Shown here: piece by piece, positions 48,393 through 58,672 of the stretch
How the letters are laid out: each line of letters starts with the position of its first letter
Position numbering within the stretch: the first letter of the stretch is position 1
Assembly (NCBI RefSeq): GCF_958450345.1
Contig: NC_088782.1
Coordinates: 91,744,858-91,808,857 of the forward strand
Direction of reading: 5' to 3'
DNA: 64,000 bases
Source of the DNA: Calliphora vicina
Taxonomy: Eukaryota; Arthropoda; Insecta; Diptera; Calliphoridae
Made by a program: the position numbers and the translations under genes
Notes under the pieces: generated by a model
Database searches by the model: none
What the model saw: the letters and a program-made list of their open reading frames with translations, nothing else
What the model was told of the DNA's origin: nothing

Positions 48393-48449
48393 AGGAACCC
48401 TTTGGAACCGTAATATGTGTGGTAAATATTACGGTTCCAAAGGGTTCCT
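48393..48449. repeat. Perfect 24-bp-stem hairpin
   Basis: Arms 48393-48416 and 48426-48449 (outer part AGGAACCCTTTGGAACCG) are exact reverse complements with a 9-base loop. Pairing weakens but continues outward through ATCGAAAA/TTCGAT. It lies within the hAT element 47611-49420. The open frame 48307-48498 spans it and is not credible. Confidence 0.9.
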
Positions 48450-49839
48450 CAAATCAATCATCGAAAACCCTTTCCACTTCAAAAATAATGCGATTTGAAA
48501 ATTTGTTAAAATTGTCTAAAATTATATACACATAATTGCCCATAATATTGAAACTACTCAAAGTCCAAGATAATTTTTATTCCATTTTAAATGCAAATAT
48601 ATTGTCCTTGAAATTGTGTAAATAAAATTGTTTACTTCCAAAAGGTTAAAGGTCAATTTTCGGATTAATGTAAAAAATATCAAAGATCGCAGTGTTAAAA
48701 ATTCGAAAAAAACATGGAATATCTTGCGGCAAAAGCAATATGTCGTCAATTATATTTATAAGTTATCACACGATAAAAGGGATTGTTTTAAATTTTAAAA
48801 TTAAATTTTGTTGTAAAGTGATTCGTCTCCGAAATCATATCATTGCTCTAAGTACGCAATATCATTTTTTAAACATTGATTTGTTTTTAATTGTAAAGGT
48901 TTTGTTTCGAGAGATGAAATCTTTTTTAAAATAGTTACAACTGTGCTTCCATATTTTAACCAATTTTTAAGGCAATTCAAAAGATTACTTACTGTACAGT
49001 TCTATAATAGTAAAGTTCTAGGGCTAAATTCATGCATTACGTTATATATAAAATACAAATATGCCTCTGACAAACCTTCATACATATATTCCTCATCATC
49101 ATTATAACAAATTCACATGTGACTTTTCGAAAAGCGTTTTGAAGAGGTATTTTTACCTCTTTACTGCTGACCAAAGATATAATCGGTCGGTTGCTCGCTA
49201 CTAATTTCTGTAAGGAAAAAATACAACTGACTATACATTTGAAATCACAATTGTATAACTGTACAAAATATTAATTAATAAAAAATATAATTAATAAAAA
49301 AATATTTTGCAATATGGAAGAAATTATTTTTTAACTGGACAAATTTTGTTTTAGCTGGAAACTGGACAAGTCACAAAAAACTGGACAATCCAGGCCATTC
49401 CAGGCCGTCTGGCAACCCTATGTATAGCTATTGCCTTGGTAATAAAGTAAAAGAGCCATTAAGTGCCACAAAATTTTATAAATTGTGAATGTGCCTTTAT
49501 AATTCACTGTCGATCAATAATTTAATTGCATTTGTAATGCAGTTTTTAGCTTTTAATTTTTCTGTTATATATATTTTTTATTATATTTTTTTTATAAAAT
49601 ATATTTTAAAATAAAATTTAATTCATTTCCAAAACAAAAGTTACATCATATAGTTTAAAAAGTGTAAATAAGTAAAAAAGTAGTTCTAATGGATTTTGTT
49701 TTTGGTTTCTGCTAAACTGCTCTTTTGCTACTTTGTTAGAGAAAGTACTCTACATTGTCAATACCGCTATTATTTCATAGAAATAATGTTATATGTTCGT
49801 CATAGAACTATTTTTTTAAAAAAATTGAGTTTTCAAAAT

Positions 49840-50405
49840 GCATTCAGTAAGTCATTTGACGATTTCTTATTTTAGTGGCAAAGTTTCCAGACACCGAGAA
49901 AACTCTTTCGCTTTAAACATGTGATGGCTTTATCGTTAATAAAGCATTATAACAATTTAAAATTTTTCTCCGATTTCTACTTGCTTCAAATAAAGCTAAT
50001 TCCCGCTTGAAATGACTTTCAGCATTTGATTTTAAATGTTTATGATTTCCTTTTTCAATATTAATTGAATAATCTAATTCGTTTTTAAAATTTTGCTCCA
50101 TTAGTATTTCGGAAACATCATCATCATCGCTTTGAACGGATGAGGGAACATTGCGGTCAAATAGGTGTATGTATAAACATTGTCTTTTTGTATTATGATT
50201 TAGCTTATAAATTTGTGAAGTTATTAGGAAATTTACATAAGTTGCTGTATTGTTTATTAACTTTACATTTACAAATCGTAGAATTTTTAGATAACAGCTG
50301 TTCATAAAGAGTGTTCATCATAGCAAAATATAGGCTTAATGCTTCTACTGTATCCTTAATGGGTTTTAAAACCTCCACTAATATTTGGAAAAAGCCATTC
50401 ATCAA
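49840..50405 (-). pseudogene. hAT transposase, C-terminal part, frameshifted
   Basis: From 50405 the minus strand reads MMNGFFQILVEVLKPIKDTV and then EALSLYFAMMNTLYEQLLS. A frameshift near 50290 leads into a 130-codon frame (to 49913) ending LLTIKPSHV and a stop. Directly after the stop, in the same frame, comes SERVFSVSGNFATKIRNR. SERxFSxxGxxxxxxRxR is the signature of the hAT dimerisation domain at the C terminus of the transposase. The acidic run SDDDDVSEILMEQNF precedes it, where the domain usually has a linker. The N-terminal zinc finger and the first catalytic part are absent. With a frameshift, an internal stop and a broken tail after the RNR motif, it cannot be functional. It is the best-preserved relative of the 24529 fragment. 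Confidence 0.8.
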
Positions 50406-50481
50406 ACAGAGATGTTATATTTAAATGTATAAAAGTATTTTTAATTAATTATAAATTTCCCGTTTTTCCCGGGAATAAAAT

Positions 50482-50799
50482 TTAAATTTCCCAGGAATTC
50501 CCGGCAATAATTTTATTTTGAATTAAATCATTCAAGAGTTTTTCAGTAAAAAAGGTTTTATCAGCCATCTCTATTCGAACTGAAAAATATTTTGAATTTA
50601 TTCCAATTTCTTTCCTTTTAATCAGAGATCGAAAATAACTCGTCCATATACCAAAAAACCCAAATTGTGATTTATATTTTTGTGATAAAAATAAATCACT
50701 GAAAATAACAGTTATAAAATGATTTCTATTTAAATGGTTTGGTATGACCTTTATTCGTTTTTGTTTTTTTAATGGTTTGGTGTGAGATAAACAATTCAT
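50482..50799 (-). other. Unidentified open frame beside the hAT remnant
   Basis: 105 codons, rich in K, N and F, ending MADKTFFTEKLLNDLIQNK and a short tail that runs into the CCCGGG-rich terminal segment of the old hAT element. No known domain recognised. It may be part of a host sequence into which the element inserted, or chance in AT-rich DNA. Confidence 0.2.
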
Positions 50800-52289
50800 T
50801 TGTTCTTGTTCTTAATAACTGTTACTTTCTCTTTTATTTTCATACAATAACATATTATTAGTAATTTTTAACAAATTATGGATAAGTATGAAGTCTGAGT
50901 AACAGAAATGAGAATTTTTTTTTAAATTGTTATTAATCTTTTGATAAATTGTATATATTTAAGCGTTGATTTGCATCAAATGCATTTTTGCGATTTATTT
51001 TTCATGTTCGCAAATAAAAGTCACATGCTGACCTTTACGAAAAAAATAAATTATAAATCACTCATCCAGATTATTTGTGTTTGTTTCTTTTCTGTTTCTC
51101 TCAACCCCAAACCTAAAATGTTCTCGAATAAATCACTCTCTCAGTGATATATCACAAAAAATTATTTTTAAATGGCTGCGAATGAGAATTTACCATTGAA
51201 ATGAAAGTGAACCCGTTATTTTCGGTCTCTGCTTTTAATCATTGATGATTAACTAAAATTTTAACCCAATTCAAGAATTTTTAATTCATGATGAATTCAT
51301 TAAAATTTTTATTCAATTTACATTTTGTGCAACCATTGAAATGCGCATAGGAACTAATCGAGATTTCAGCACATGAAAACTAAATCTTACCAGAATATAT
51401 TTAAATTTTTTTTAATTCGTGGTTATTTACAAATCTGATATTTATTACAAATTTATTCTGCCACACTGTACATTCCATGTTAGTGAAATTTGTTAACTAC
51501 ACTATTATTCAATAACATAGTTCTATTTTCATAATATTAATGTGTAAGTTTTGGCATTGTACTTGTAAAAGAAATGCGTAAATATTTGATTTTGTACATT
51601 CATACATAATTTGCAAATCAATTTCCTTTTGAGTGCGAATGCAAAAGACTTGAAGTATCTTGATATCATGCTAAGAATATAGGATTAATGATTTAAACAA
51701 ATTAAAATAGAATAAATTTCACTAACACACGATAATACTGTTCACCATAAAAACCTATAGCTCACATAATTAACAATAAAACCGTAACACGCACCAAGCT
51801 CCCTTGTCACGAATGAAAAAAATAGGAAAAATCCAAAGATTCGAGTATTTATAAGAAATTAAGAAAAGCCAAAACTCAAATGTTTTATTTTTTCCTACAA
51901 ACAAGTAAGAAATACAAAGTACACAATGTTTCTTTTATAGACATATTAATGAATAAACAATTTTAATGGGATCTTTTATACTTAACCAAACATTGTTTTG
52001 CAAAAAAATTAATTTGGATTTGCATAATTGATTAAAATTTCGAATATATACCATGAATCTCTATAAAAATGTATTTCAGAGTTTTATGCCCATTGTTTTT
52101 ATTTCCTTCGTCTTTGGCTTTGTTTGCATTAAGAGAGATTATTTGGAAAGTTGTGACATTTATCTTTTACATTTAGATAAGTATGCGACAATGAGTCTGT
52201 CAAATGATAAGCAATTTAAGTTTTTAAAAATTTTCGCTTTCAAAAATCCATTTATTTTATGTGCATGCATATGCGACATAAATCACATA
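50511..52289. other. Unassigned AT-rich DNA
   Basis: Apart from the open frame at 50482-50799, nothing recognised. Open frames 50941-51147 and 52053-52313 have no motif, and the second runs into a MITE. Confidence 0.45.
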
Positions 52290-52291
52290 TA

Positions 52292-52675
52292 TGGGGGATT
52301 TCATGTCAAGTGAACCAACTTTTGAAATCGATTCCGATTAGTTCTATTGGATATTAATTCAGACATAATTTTTCAACAAGATCGGTGGAGAAATCTCCGA
52401 GTTAGAGGGGGTAAGCAGTTGTTCTTTCTCATCAATGTAAGTTATTACCTACCTACTGTTCTTAGAAAAATGTGCCTCAAATAGTTTAGATAGCTATTAT
52501 AAAAAAAATAAAAATTTTTGGATAATTTTTTTTTTCCGAAATCAAAAGAAGACCTTTTTTGTCGCTTAGTGGGATGCGAGTGGGATATATATATTCAAGA
52601 CATAACATTTTTGACTTTGTTTTGCAAAATCTAACTAGATTTCAAAAGTTGATTCACTTGATATGAAATCCCCCA
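52292..52675. mobile_element. TGGGGGATTTC MITE with TA target duplication
   Basis: TGGGGGATTTCATGTCAAGT at the left is mirrored by ACTTGATATGAAATCCCCCA at the right, and TA lies on both sides (52290-52291, 52676-52677). The interior matches 31161-31604 (CGAGTTAGAGGGGGT, GTAAGTTATTACCTA). It is a non-autonomous Tc1/mariner-like copy. Confidence 0.85.
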
Positions 52676-52713
52676 TATACATATATATATGCACAGTATC
52701 AACATATGTCATA

Positions 52714-53361
52714 CCCAGAAGTTCTAAGAGACTGTCCCGAATTAGTGATTTTACCGATCATTTAAGGTAACAACTAGTTATGTAACTAGTATTTTTGATT
52801 ACAATGTGACTATCTGATAGCTGGTCGAATGCAGTCAACGTATTGGATTCAGGTACCGGTTTAGTTACCTTACTAGCTACATAAAAAGTCCAATAACCAA
52901 TTGCTTTTAAACAAACCTTACTCTGACAAGTCTCCAATAGATCAGAAGTAATCTATTGGGTAAAATAATTACTTTCTAAATTGCAGTACAAAATAAATGT
53001 TAACGGTAACTACACTCTAGTTTACTTAAAGATATTAAAGTGACAATAGTCTTCACGCTAGGTAACATGTCAGTATATTTAAGCAAAAAGAAAATAAACT
53101 GTATGCGAATTATATCAATACAATGTGCACAAACCCAGAATTACTCACAAAGAAGTGCGGTACAAAATAATGGTTTAAAATGTGACTACACTCTAGATTA
53201 CTTAGAGACACTTAAGTGACAATAGTCCTCACGCTAGATAACATGGGATGAATAAAGTAACCACTTAACTTCTCTATGCACTATAAAGAGCACATACGTG
53301 TCAAATGAATCCTCATATATACATTGTATAAGAGATATTGACTACTTGCTTAACTGCAGGG
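52714..53361. mobile_element. 648-bp element with CCCAGAAGTT / AACTGCAGGG ends
   Basis: Same family as 26467-27024 in opposite orientation: the left end CCCAGAAGTTCTAAGAGACT equals that copy's right end reversed, and the right end (TACTTGCTTAACTGCAGGG) equals its left end reversed. TA lies on both sides. A block of about 90 bp occurs twice inside (about 52980-53070 and 53155-53248), with GTACAAAATAA, ACTACACTCTAG, AAGTGACAATAGTC and TCACGCTAG in both. Confidence 0.75.
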
Positions 53362-53635
53362 TATCTATATACTTGCTTATATCCTCTTTTGTACTGTCAA
53401 TGTCTGTCTGCAGTTTGTTCAAACACAAACATGTGGCAATGTACGTATGAATGTATGTATTTCTGTTGAGGTTTACCAAAATTTTAATAATTTATGATTT
53501 TTATCGAATGAGAAAAATAAACAATATAAGGATTTACTTGTGCTTAGTCGAATTTGTTCCAACAAGATGACGAGTCATTTAAATTGCTAAAAAATATTTT
53601 AAATCAATGAAATCAATTTCATTGTAATAACGAAA

Positions 53636-53929
53636 ATGGACCAAAGTGATAAATTACACAAGTTTACAAAGGAAATATTTTTTTGTTCATTGAATGAAAC
53701 TTATATTTTTGAGTTAGGCCATAATACAATTTTGAACACACAGTGGGGAGATATCGAAAAAACTCGAAATACATATATCTTTAATTTCCAAGTTTTGCGA
53801 GGATCACTGTCACAGTCAACAGGGAAAAAAGGCCATTATATAGATTTGATGCATCATGGCCACCTAAGTACAAAAATGGTAAAATTTTTCAATTATATGG
53901 ATAGATTTTTCATAAAAATTTTTAAGTAA
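53636..53929 (+). other. Open frame with a family-shared peptide
   Basis: 97 codons starting MDQSDKLHKFTKEIFF. The second half reads GHYIDLMHHGHLSTKMVKFF followed by NYMDRFF. Closely similar peptides come from 23270-23360 (minus, HYIDLMHNGYLSTKKVKFF), 21165-21230 (HYTILMYCGFSSTNMVQIL) and the opposite arm at about 54660-54740 (minus). Replacement among copies is at least partly conservative, which suggests descent from a coding sequence. I do not recognise the family. It begins outside the fold-back arms, so a longer lost gene is possible. Confidence 0.35.
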
Positions 53930-54785
53930 AACTATAAATTTTGATAGACGTTTCTCGAGATTTACATAACCTTTTATCCATTTATATATTGCATTTCAAT
54001 CGGCTTAGTAGTTTCGGAGTTATAATAACAAATTGAAGCAAAAATGACAAACTTATATATACCCTTCTCACGAAGCTGAAGGGTATAAATATATTTTTTA
54101 CGTGAAAATATAAAATTTTTTGTTTTAAAAAACTCATGAAAAATCGAAAACATCAGAAATTGTTCAGGCTTATTGCATTATCGTTAAGCCACATGTAATA
54201 GCAACAAATGAGATATCGATCATAAAAATCGATTTATTCTTTTCGAATTTATTCACAATTAAGTGAATTCACTTATTTTCACTAGATTTAGTTTTTGGTT
54301 TGATATACATAAAGTATATGTTCTTCTTTCGATTGATTGAATTTTGAAAACATTTTCTCCATGCTATGTAAAAATTTTCACATATATATTGCGTTTCAAT
54401 CGGCTTCGGAGTTTAATAACAAATTGAAGCAAAAAATATATTTTTTACGTGGTTGTTTTTCTTTAAAAAAATCATGAAAAATAGAAAACAGCAGAAATTG
54501 TTCAGATTTATTGCTTTATCGCAAAGCCGTATGCAAATGAGCGAATTCTCTTAATTGTGAATCAATCGATTTTTATGGTCGATATCTCATTTTATTGCTA
54601 TTATATGTGGCTTTTAAACACAATTTTACTTAAAATTTTTTAAAATAAAACCTTTCAATATAATTTAAAATTTGGACCATATTTGTACTACTTGAACCAC
54701 AATACATCAAAATTGAGTAGTGGTTTAAAAAGCCTCTAAATTTTTTGGATTTTGTTGTCCTGTGTAACGTAAATTTCAAAAATGA
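53806..54785. mobile_element. Fold-back-like element, related to 21115-23405
   Basis: The left arm and right arm (reverse) share GAAATTGTTCAGG-TTATTGC, AAATGAGATATCGA-CATAAAAATCGATT, CACAATTAAG and CACATGTAATAGCAA-like blocks. They also share the end peptide region (CACTACTCAATTTTGATGTA in one arm). Arms are roughly 450 bp, and a second short inverted unit (TTCACTTATTTTCACTAG) lies near the centre. A 45-bp INE-like end is inserted at 54049. Confidence 0.6.
54049..54090 (-). mobile_element. 5' tip of a subfamily A INE-like element
   Basis: TTATATATACCCTTCTCACG followed by AAGCTGAAGGGTATA is the 5' hairpin of subfamily A reading on the minus strand. Only the tip is present. Confidence 0.65.
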
Positions 54786-55358
54786 ATAATTTCGAATGTT
54801 TCAAATTAATTTTAAAATAAACAGCATTTGAATTTTATTTGCTGAAATGTGGGTGTACACTAAATATTCAAGGAAATCTATTTGTCCAACATAACGTTTA
54901 TGAGTACTTATTTGCATGTAAGAACATTCATATGTATCTGCAAACGCATATTCTATTTGTAAATGATAATAAACATATGAAATACATGCTAAGTTAAAAC
55001 ACATATGCGAAGACAGATTCATACATGTTTGGTTTCCACCCAGCAAACCCAGTTAAACGCTTGAAAATAATGGATTTTTCATTTGATAGCAACCGTAATT
55101 TCAAAACTCTTTACACGATCACATTTTACGACATTTATACTTTTTGGTACAATTAGCAAATTGGTTTACAATAGTTTCATTTAATTCAGGAATGCTTAAC
55201 TGAAATTAAAACTATTATTTTACTATATTAATTCTCTTTATTTATATTGGCTGTATGACTTAAAAATGCTGGATTTTCAATAGATGGTGTATCTTTTTAA
55301 CGCGATTTTTGTTTTTAATAACTTATACGGCATTTTGAAGGGTACATATCTATCATTT
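54786..55358. other. Unassigned AT-rich DNA
   Basis: Nothing recognised. CCCAGCAAAC at 55039 is mirrored by GTTTGCTGGG at 58742, too far apart and too short to call. Confidence 0.45.
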
Positions 55359-55366
55359 GTTCTCAC

Positions 55367-55559
55367 TAGAGATGCCAAACAGGACGGGATCCCGACATTT
55401 TCATTTATGGGATTTCTGCTGCTCCCTGATCAAAATTAAAAAATTGTAAGTAAATTTAGCTTTCTATGTATTCTGGGAGCTTCAAAAACCTTTCAAAAAT
55501 GTCAAAAATCTTGTAATTTTCCGGGATTAAAAAATCCCGGGATTTTATTCACATCCCTA
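55367..55559. mobile_element. 193-bp hAT MITE with perfect 8-bp target duplication
   Basis: TAGAGATGCCAAAC at the left and ACATCCCTA at the right are flanked by GTTCTCAC on both sides (55359-55366, 55560-55567). The inverted match at the tips is short (TAGRGATG). GGGATCCCG and AATCCCGGGATT runs near the two ends are a second inverted match. Confidence 0.8.
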
Positions 55560-55567
55560 GTTCTCAC

Positions 55568-56133
55568 TTAGTTATTGAAGATTATAGTGTAAACAACAAA
55601 GTTTTTTTTGCTTCGAAAATGTCGAATATTGTGCCAACAAAAAAAGTGATGGTATTCATTCATGGCGGCAGTGGCTGAAAGCAAAATGTGTTTGGAGATA
55701 AATGTTGTTATACTGATGTATGTAACACAACGACTTTTTACGATATTGTTATATTACGACTTTTATTAAACAAGGAAGAAAATAATTTCAAAACTAATTG
55801 CATCATTTTTAAAAATTCCATAAAACTTTTAACATTTTTTAACTCTTATCCGACTCGGATTGCTAGCAAAGTTCATAAATATCTGCGTATGGCACTCGCA
55901 AAAAACATACATTTTTGAAAAGTTTACGGCAATTCTTTAAAAGTGTTATATTCCTGATGCTAAACCATCAATAAAATATAGCTTAAACTGTTGCAAATTA
56001 AAACATATTTTAAATTCAATTGTCAATCCCTCACGCGATCTATTTAAAATTTGGTCAATTTAAATTTCTTTTGAACACCATCATATAATTTATGTTATTA
56101 AAAAAAACCCTTATAAGTTTCAGATCATATTTT
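55568..56133. other. Unassigned AT-rich DNA
   Basis: The open frame 55688-55918 (plus, 76 codons) has no motif. Nothing else. Confidence 0.45.
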
Positions 56134-57078
56134 TAAATTTTCAACTTTAAAGCTGAATTCACCCATGTGTTTCTGAAACATTTTTTGTTCGGAACATTAT
56201 TTTTTTTATATGTAGTTTGAAGTCTCTCTCAAAAATAAAACGTCAAACTACATATAAAAACAAGTAAGAAAGTATGGTCGGTCAAGCCCGACCATATAAT
56301 ACCCTACACTAAGTAAAAAAGCAAAAAAAAATTTCTTTTAAAATTTCAATAATTTATATTTGTGAGTGATTTTCGGAAGTGGGCCTTATATGAGTGCTAT
56401 GACCAATTATGGACCGATCACCATGAAATTAGGTCGTGTGATTTATGTCTATATTAAAGTTAACATGTTGAATTTTGTGTGTATCCAACATTTTTAAGCG
56501 ATTTATGCACATTAAAGTGATTTTCGGAAGCGGGTCTATATGGGAGCTATGACTAATTATGAACCGATCGTAAATTTGGTGACATGAATTTTGTGTATAT
56601 AAAACTTATTTGGAGCGGAATTTGTGGAGATACATAGATAAATTAATCAGTTATGACCGATAAAGTCCAATTTCGAGGGGACATTTGTATGGGGCTAGGT
56701 GAAATAATTGACCGATTTCAGACAGTTTCAATAGGCTTGGTCCTTGAGCCGAAAAAATAATATGTACCAAATTTCATCGAAATATCTTCAAAATTGCGAC
56801 CTGTACTCTGCGCACAAGGTTTACATGGACAGCCAGCCAGCCAGCCAGCCGACCAGCCGACCAGACGGACGGACATCGTTTAATCGACTCAGAAAGTGAT
56901 TCTAAGACGATCGGTATACTTTAAGGTGGGTGTTAGACTAATATTTTTGGGCGTTACAAACATCTGCACAAACGCATAATACCCTCCCCACTATGGTGGT
57001 GTAGGGTATAATGTTAAATAATGTTCCGAACAAAAAATGTTTCAGAAACACATGGGTGAATTCAGCTTTAGAGGTGAA
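56134..57078. mobile_element. MITE with ~55-bp inverted ends, interrupted by an INE-like copy
   Basis: AAAGCTGAATTCACCCATGT, GTTTCTGAAACATTTTTTGT and TCGGAACATTATT at the left (56148-56201) are mirrored exactly or nearly so at about 57017-57072. The similarity extends a little further outward as TTTTCA-C. An inner inverted pair (TATATGTAGTTTGA at 56207-56220 and its complement at 56243-56256) completes the left side. The INE-like insert occupies 56257-57012. Confidence 0.8.
56257..57012 (-). mobile_element. Complete INE-like element (subfamily B)
   Basis: On the plus strand it runs from AAAACAAGTAAG, through the hairpin GGTCGGTCAAGCCCGACC and ATAATACCCTACAC, to ACTATGGTGGTGTAGGGTATA. A GACAGCC repeat precedes GACGGACGGACATCG (about 56828-56876). 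Both INE-type ends are present. Confidence 0.85.
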
Positions 57079-57424
57079 AAATTAGTAACCTAAGATTTCG
57101 GACTCAAAGATTTTATTTATTTCGAAAAACAATTATATACAAGTCATCGGAATTAAATTTCAACAATTCTCCAAAATTTTTGATATTCCTCATATATGTG
57201 GAATTATAACAAAGATATTTTTAATAATAATTTCCAGACAAAAGTTCACAATACGGGGAGAATTACTTAAAAAAAGTTTTTTTTTTCTGAAAAAAGAAAT
57301 ATGATCTGTAAAAATTGTGTGCATAAGAATGTTTTCCATCGAATGTTTTCATTATATATTGCATTTAGACTCTAAATGAAATATATAATGAAAATATTGA
57401 ATTTTATTTGAGTTAAAGTTATGC
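57079..57424. other. Unassigned AT-rich DNA with one tight palindrome
   Basis: Only the palindrome at 57346-57394 is notable. Confidence 0.5.
57346..57394. repeat. Almost loopless 24-bp-arm palindrome
   Basis: Arms 57346-57369 and 57371-57394 (outer part TTTTCATTATATATT) pair at 23 of 24 positions around a single base. Confidence 0.85.
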
Positions 57425-57476
57425 GAGTTATGCTAATATAAAACTTAATTATGCTGAATTTGGTTTGGATATCTAT

Positions 57477-58356
57477 TAGGGTTGCCAGTTTTATTTTTGC
57501 AAAAAGCGGGACAATTTAAAAATAGGTGAAAATTGCGTTATTTTCAAAACTTATGCGGGACAAAAGATAATAAATAATACCGCAAATATAGATAGTTGCA
57601 CAAATTGTAAATTTATGCAATAAATGTCTAAATCTTATAATAGAGTTAAATTAAAGAACATTTCGTACCGTATAAAAAATACGTAACTTGTTTTGTTCGT
57701 TTCTTTGCTTTTGAGGTCAAGAACGAATCAATCAAAAATATCGGATACTCTGTTCCAACTCGTATCGCAACATGTGCGCCAGTTTCGTCATAATGGAATA
57801 TAACAATTACATGCCTGGCAGCATATTTTGGACGTTTTCTGAAAAATTTTAATTTTGAGTTGTGTCACTTTTGAACTGGGTATGCGATATACAACTTTAC
57901 TTAACATCACTTTGCGATATAAAATACATTTTCCCCTATACAATACTTACTAACTTCAAATCAATATATATCTCGATTCCTAGACCTGAACCAGCGAAAT
58001 GCCGGGACTATGTAAAATTTTTTTGATCGATACAATTATTCCCGGTGGACAGAGCCCCTGTCGATTTGGGCTGTCACACAGTGTCATTAAGATCCATTAT
58101 TTTTGAGCTAGAATTTAACATAGAATGAAAAATAACTGGTTCCACTTAATTCTTTTGCTGAATTTTTATAAATTTTCAACAAAAATATTCTTTTTTTAAT
58201 TTAATAAATATTTAATTCAAAATCAACTGTTTTTTATAACTAGATATGAAGTATGAACTTATTAGATGTGGAGAATTGCGAATCCAGAGCGGGACGCGAG
58301 ATTTCATGACTAAAAGCGGGAAAATCCCGCTAAAATCGGGACATTTGGCTACCCTA
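57477..58356. mobile_element. 880-bp hAT element with perfect 8-bp target duplication
   Basis: TAGGGTTGCCAG at the left and TGGCTACCCTA at the right (one mismatch in 11) are flanked by ATATCTAT on both sides (57469-57476, 58357-58364). GCGGGAC phrases repeat near each end. A segment at about 57852-57890 (GTTGTGTCACTTTTGAACTG) also starts the hAT pseudogene region at 62551, so this looks like a deleted relative of that element. The interior also carries the fragment 57935-58085. Confidence 0.85.
57935..58085 (+). repeat. Solo arm end of the 42532-43680 element
   Basis: It matches 43540-43680: CTATAC-ATACTTACTAACTT, TATATCTCGA, CCTGA-CCAGCGAAA, GCCGGGACTAT, GATCGAT-like and GGGCTGTC-CACAGTGT. 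Only this end is present. Confidence 0.75.
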
Positions 58357-58672
58357 ATATCTATATAAATAAGGTATTTATGAGATCTTAACTATTTTCA
58401 GATAGAGTAATCGTATGGGGGATAGTAGATATAATGAACCGATTCTAAACAAATTCAATAGACTTCGTCCTTGGGGTAATAGAAAAGTTTGTATCAAAGT
58501 TTGTCGAATTATCTTTGAAATTGCGACTTGTGGTTTACATGGACGGACGGACGGTCATCGCTTAGTCGACTCAGAAAGTCGCCCTGAGCAAATTGGTATA
58601 CTTTAATGTGGGTGTTGCATGTTACAAACATCAGCACTAATTTTCCCCACTATGGCGGGTTGGGTATAAATA

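Larger units (their letters stand above)
47611..49420. mobile_element. 1.81-kb hAT-type element with perfect 8-bp target duplication
   Basis: The ends TAGGGTTGCCAG (47611) and CTGGCAACCCTA (49420) are exact inverted repeats, flanked on both sides by TGTATAGC (47603-47610, 49421-49428). Short subterminal phrases AACTGGACAA recur near both ends. No transposase frame is preserved. The interior includes a copy of the ATATCGTCA element (47782-48205) and a perfect 24-bp hairpin (48393-48449). The same ends are found at 57477-58356. Confidence 0.85.
47349..50510 (-). mobile_element. Old hAT element, split by a younger hAT insertion
   Basis: The 47349 end reads TAGGGTTTGGGGTTTCCC and resembles the end at 24402. 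At the other side, coding remnants of a hAT transposase run on the minus strand from about 50405 to 49840. They are followed outward by AAATTTCCCGTTTTTCCCGG, the same segment that joins the terminus to the transposase at 24420-24490. The far terminus (CCCCAAACCCTA) is not seen, so the right edge is approximate. About 1.8 kb of the span is the nested element 47611-49420. Confidence 0.5.
57425..58672 (-). mobile_element. INE-like element (subfamily C), split by a hAT element
   Basis: The left part (57425-57476) matches AATATAAAACTTA and GCTGAATTTGGTTTGGATAT of 19940-20010. The right part (58365-58672) continues with TTAACTATTTTCAGATAGA, GAAATTGCGACTTGTGG, ACGGACGGACGG and CCCCACTATGGCGGGTTGGG. 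The inserted element is 57477-58356. The open frame 58415-58606 is repeat sequence. Confidence 0.8.

Noticed and set aside
50482..50799. Possible hAT N-terminal region
   Set aside because: It adjoins the hAT remnant, but no BED-type zinc finger or catalytic motif is present, and the terminal segment of the element lies between. It is listed only as an unidentified frame.
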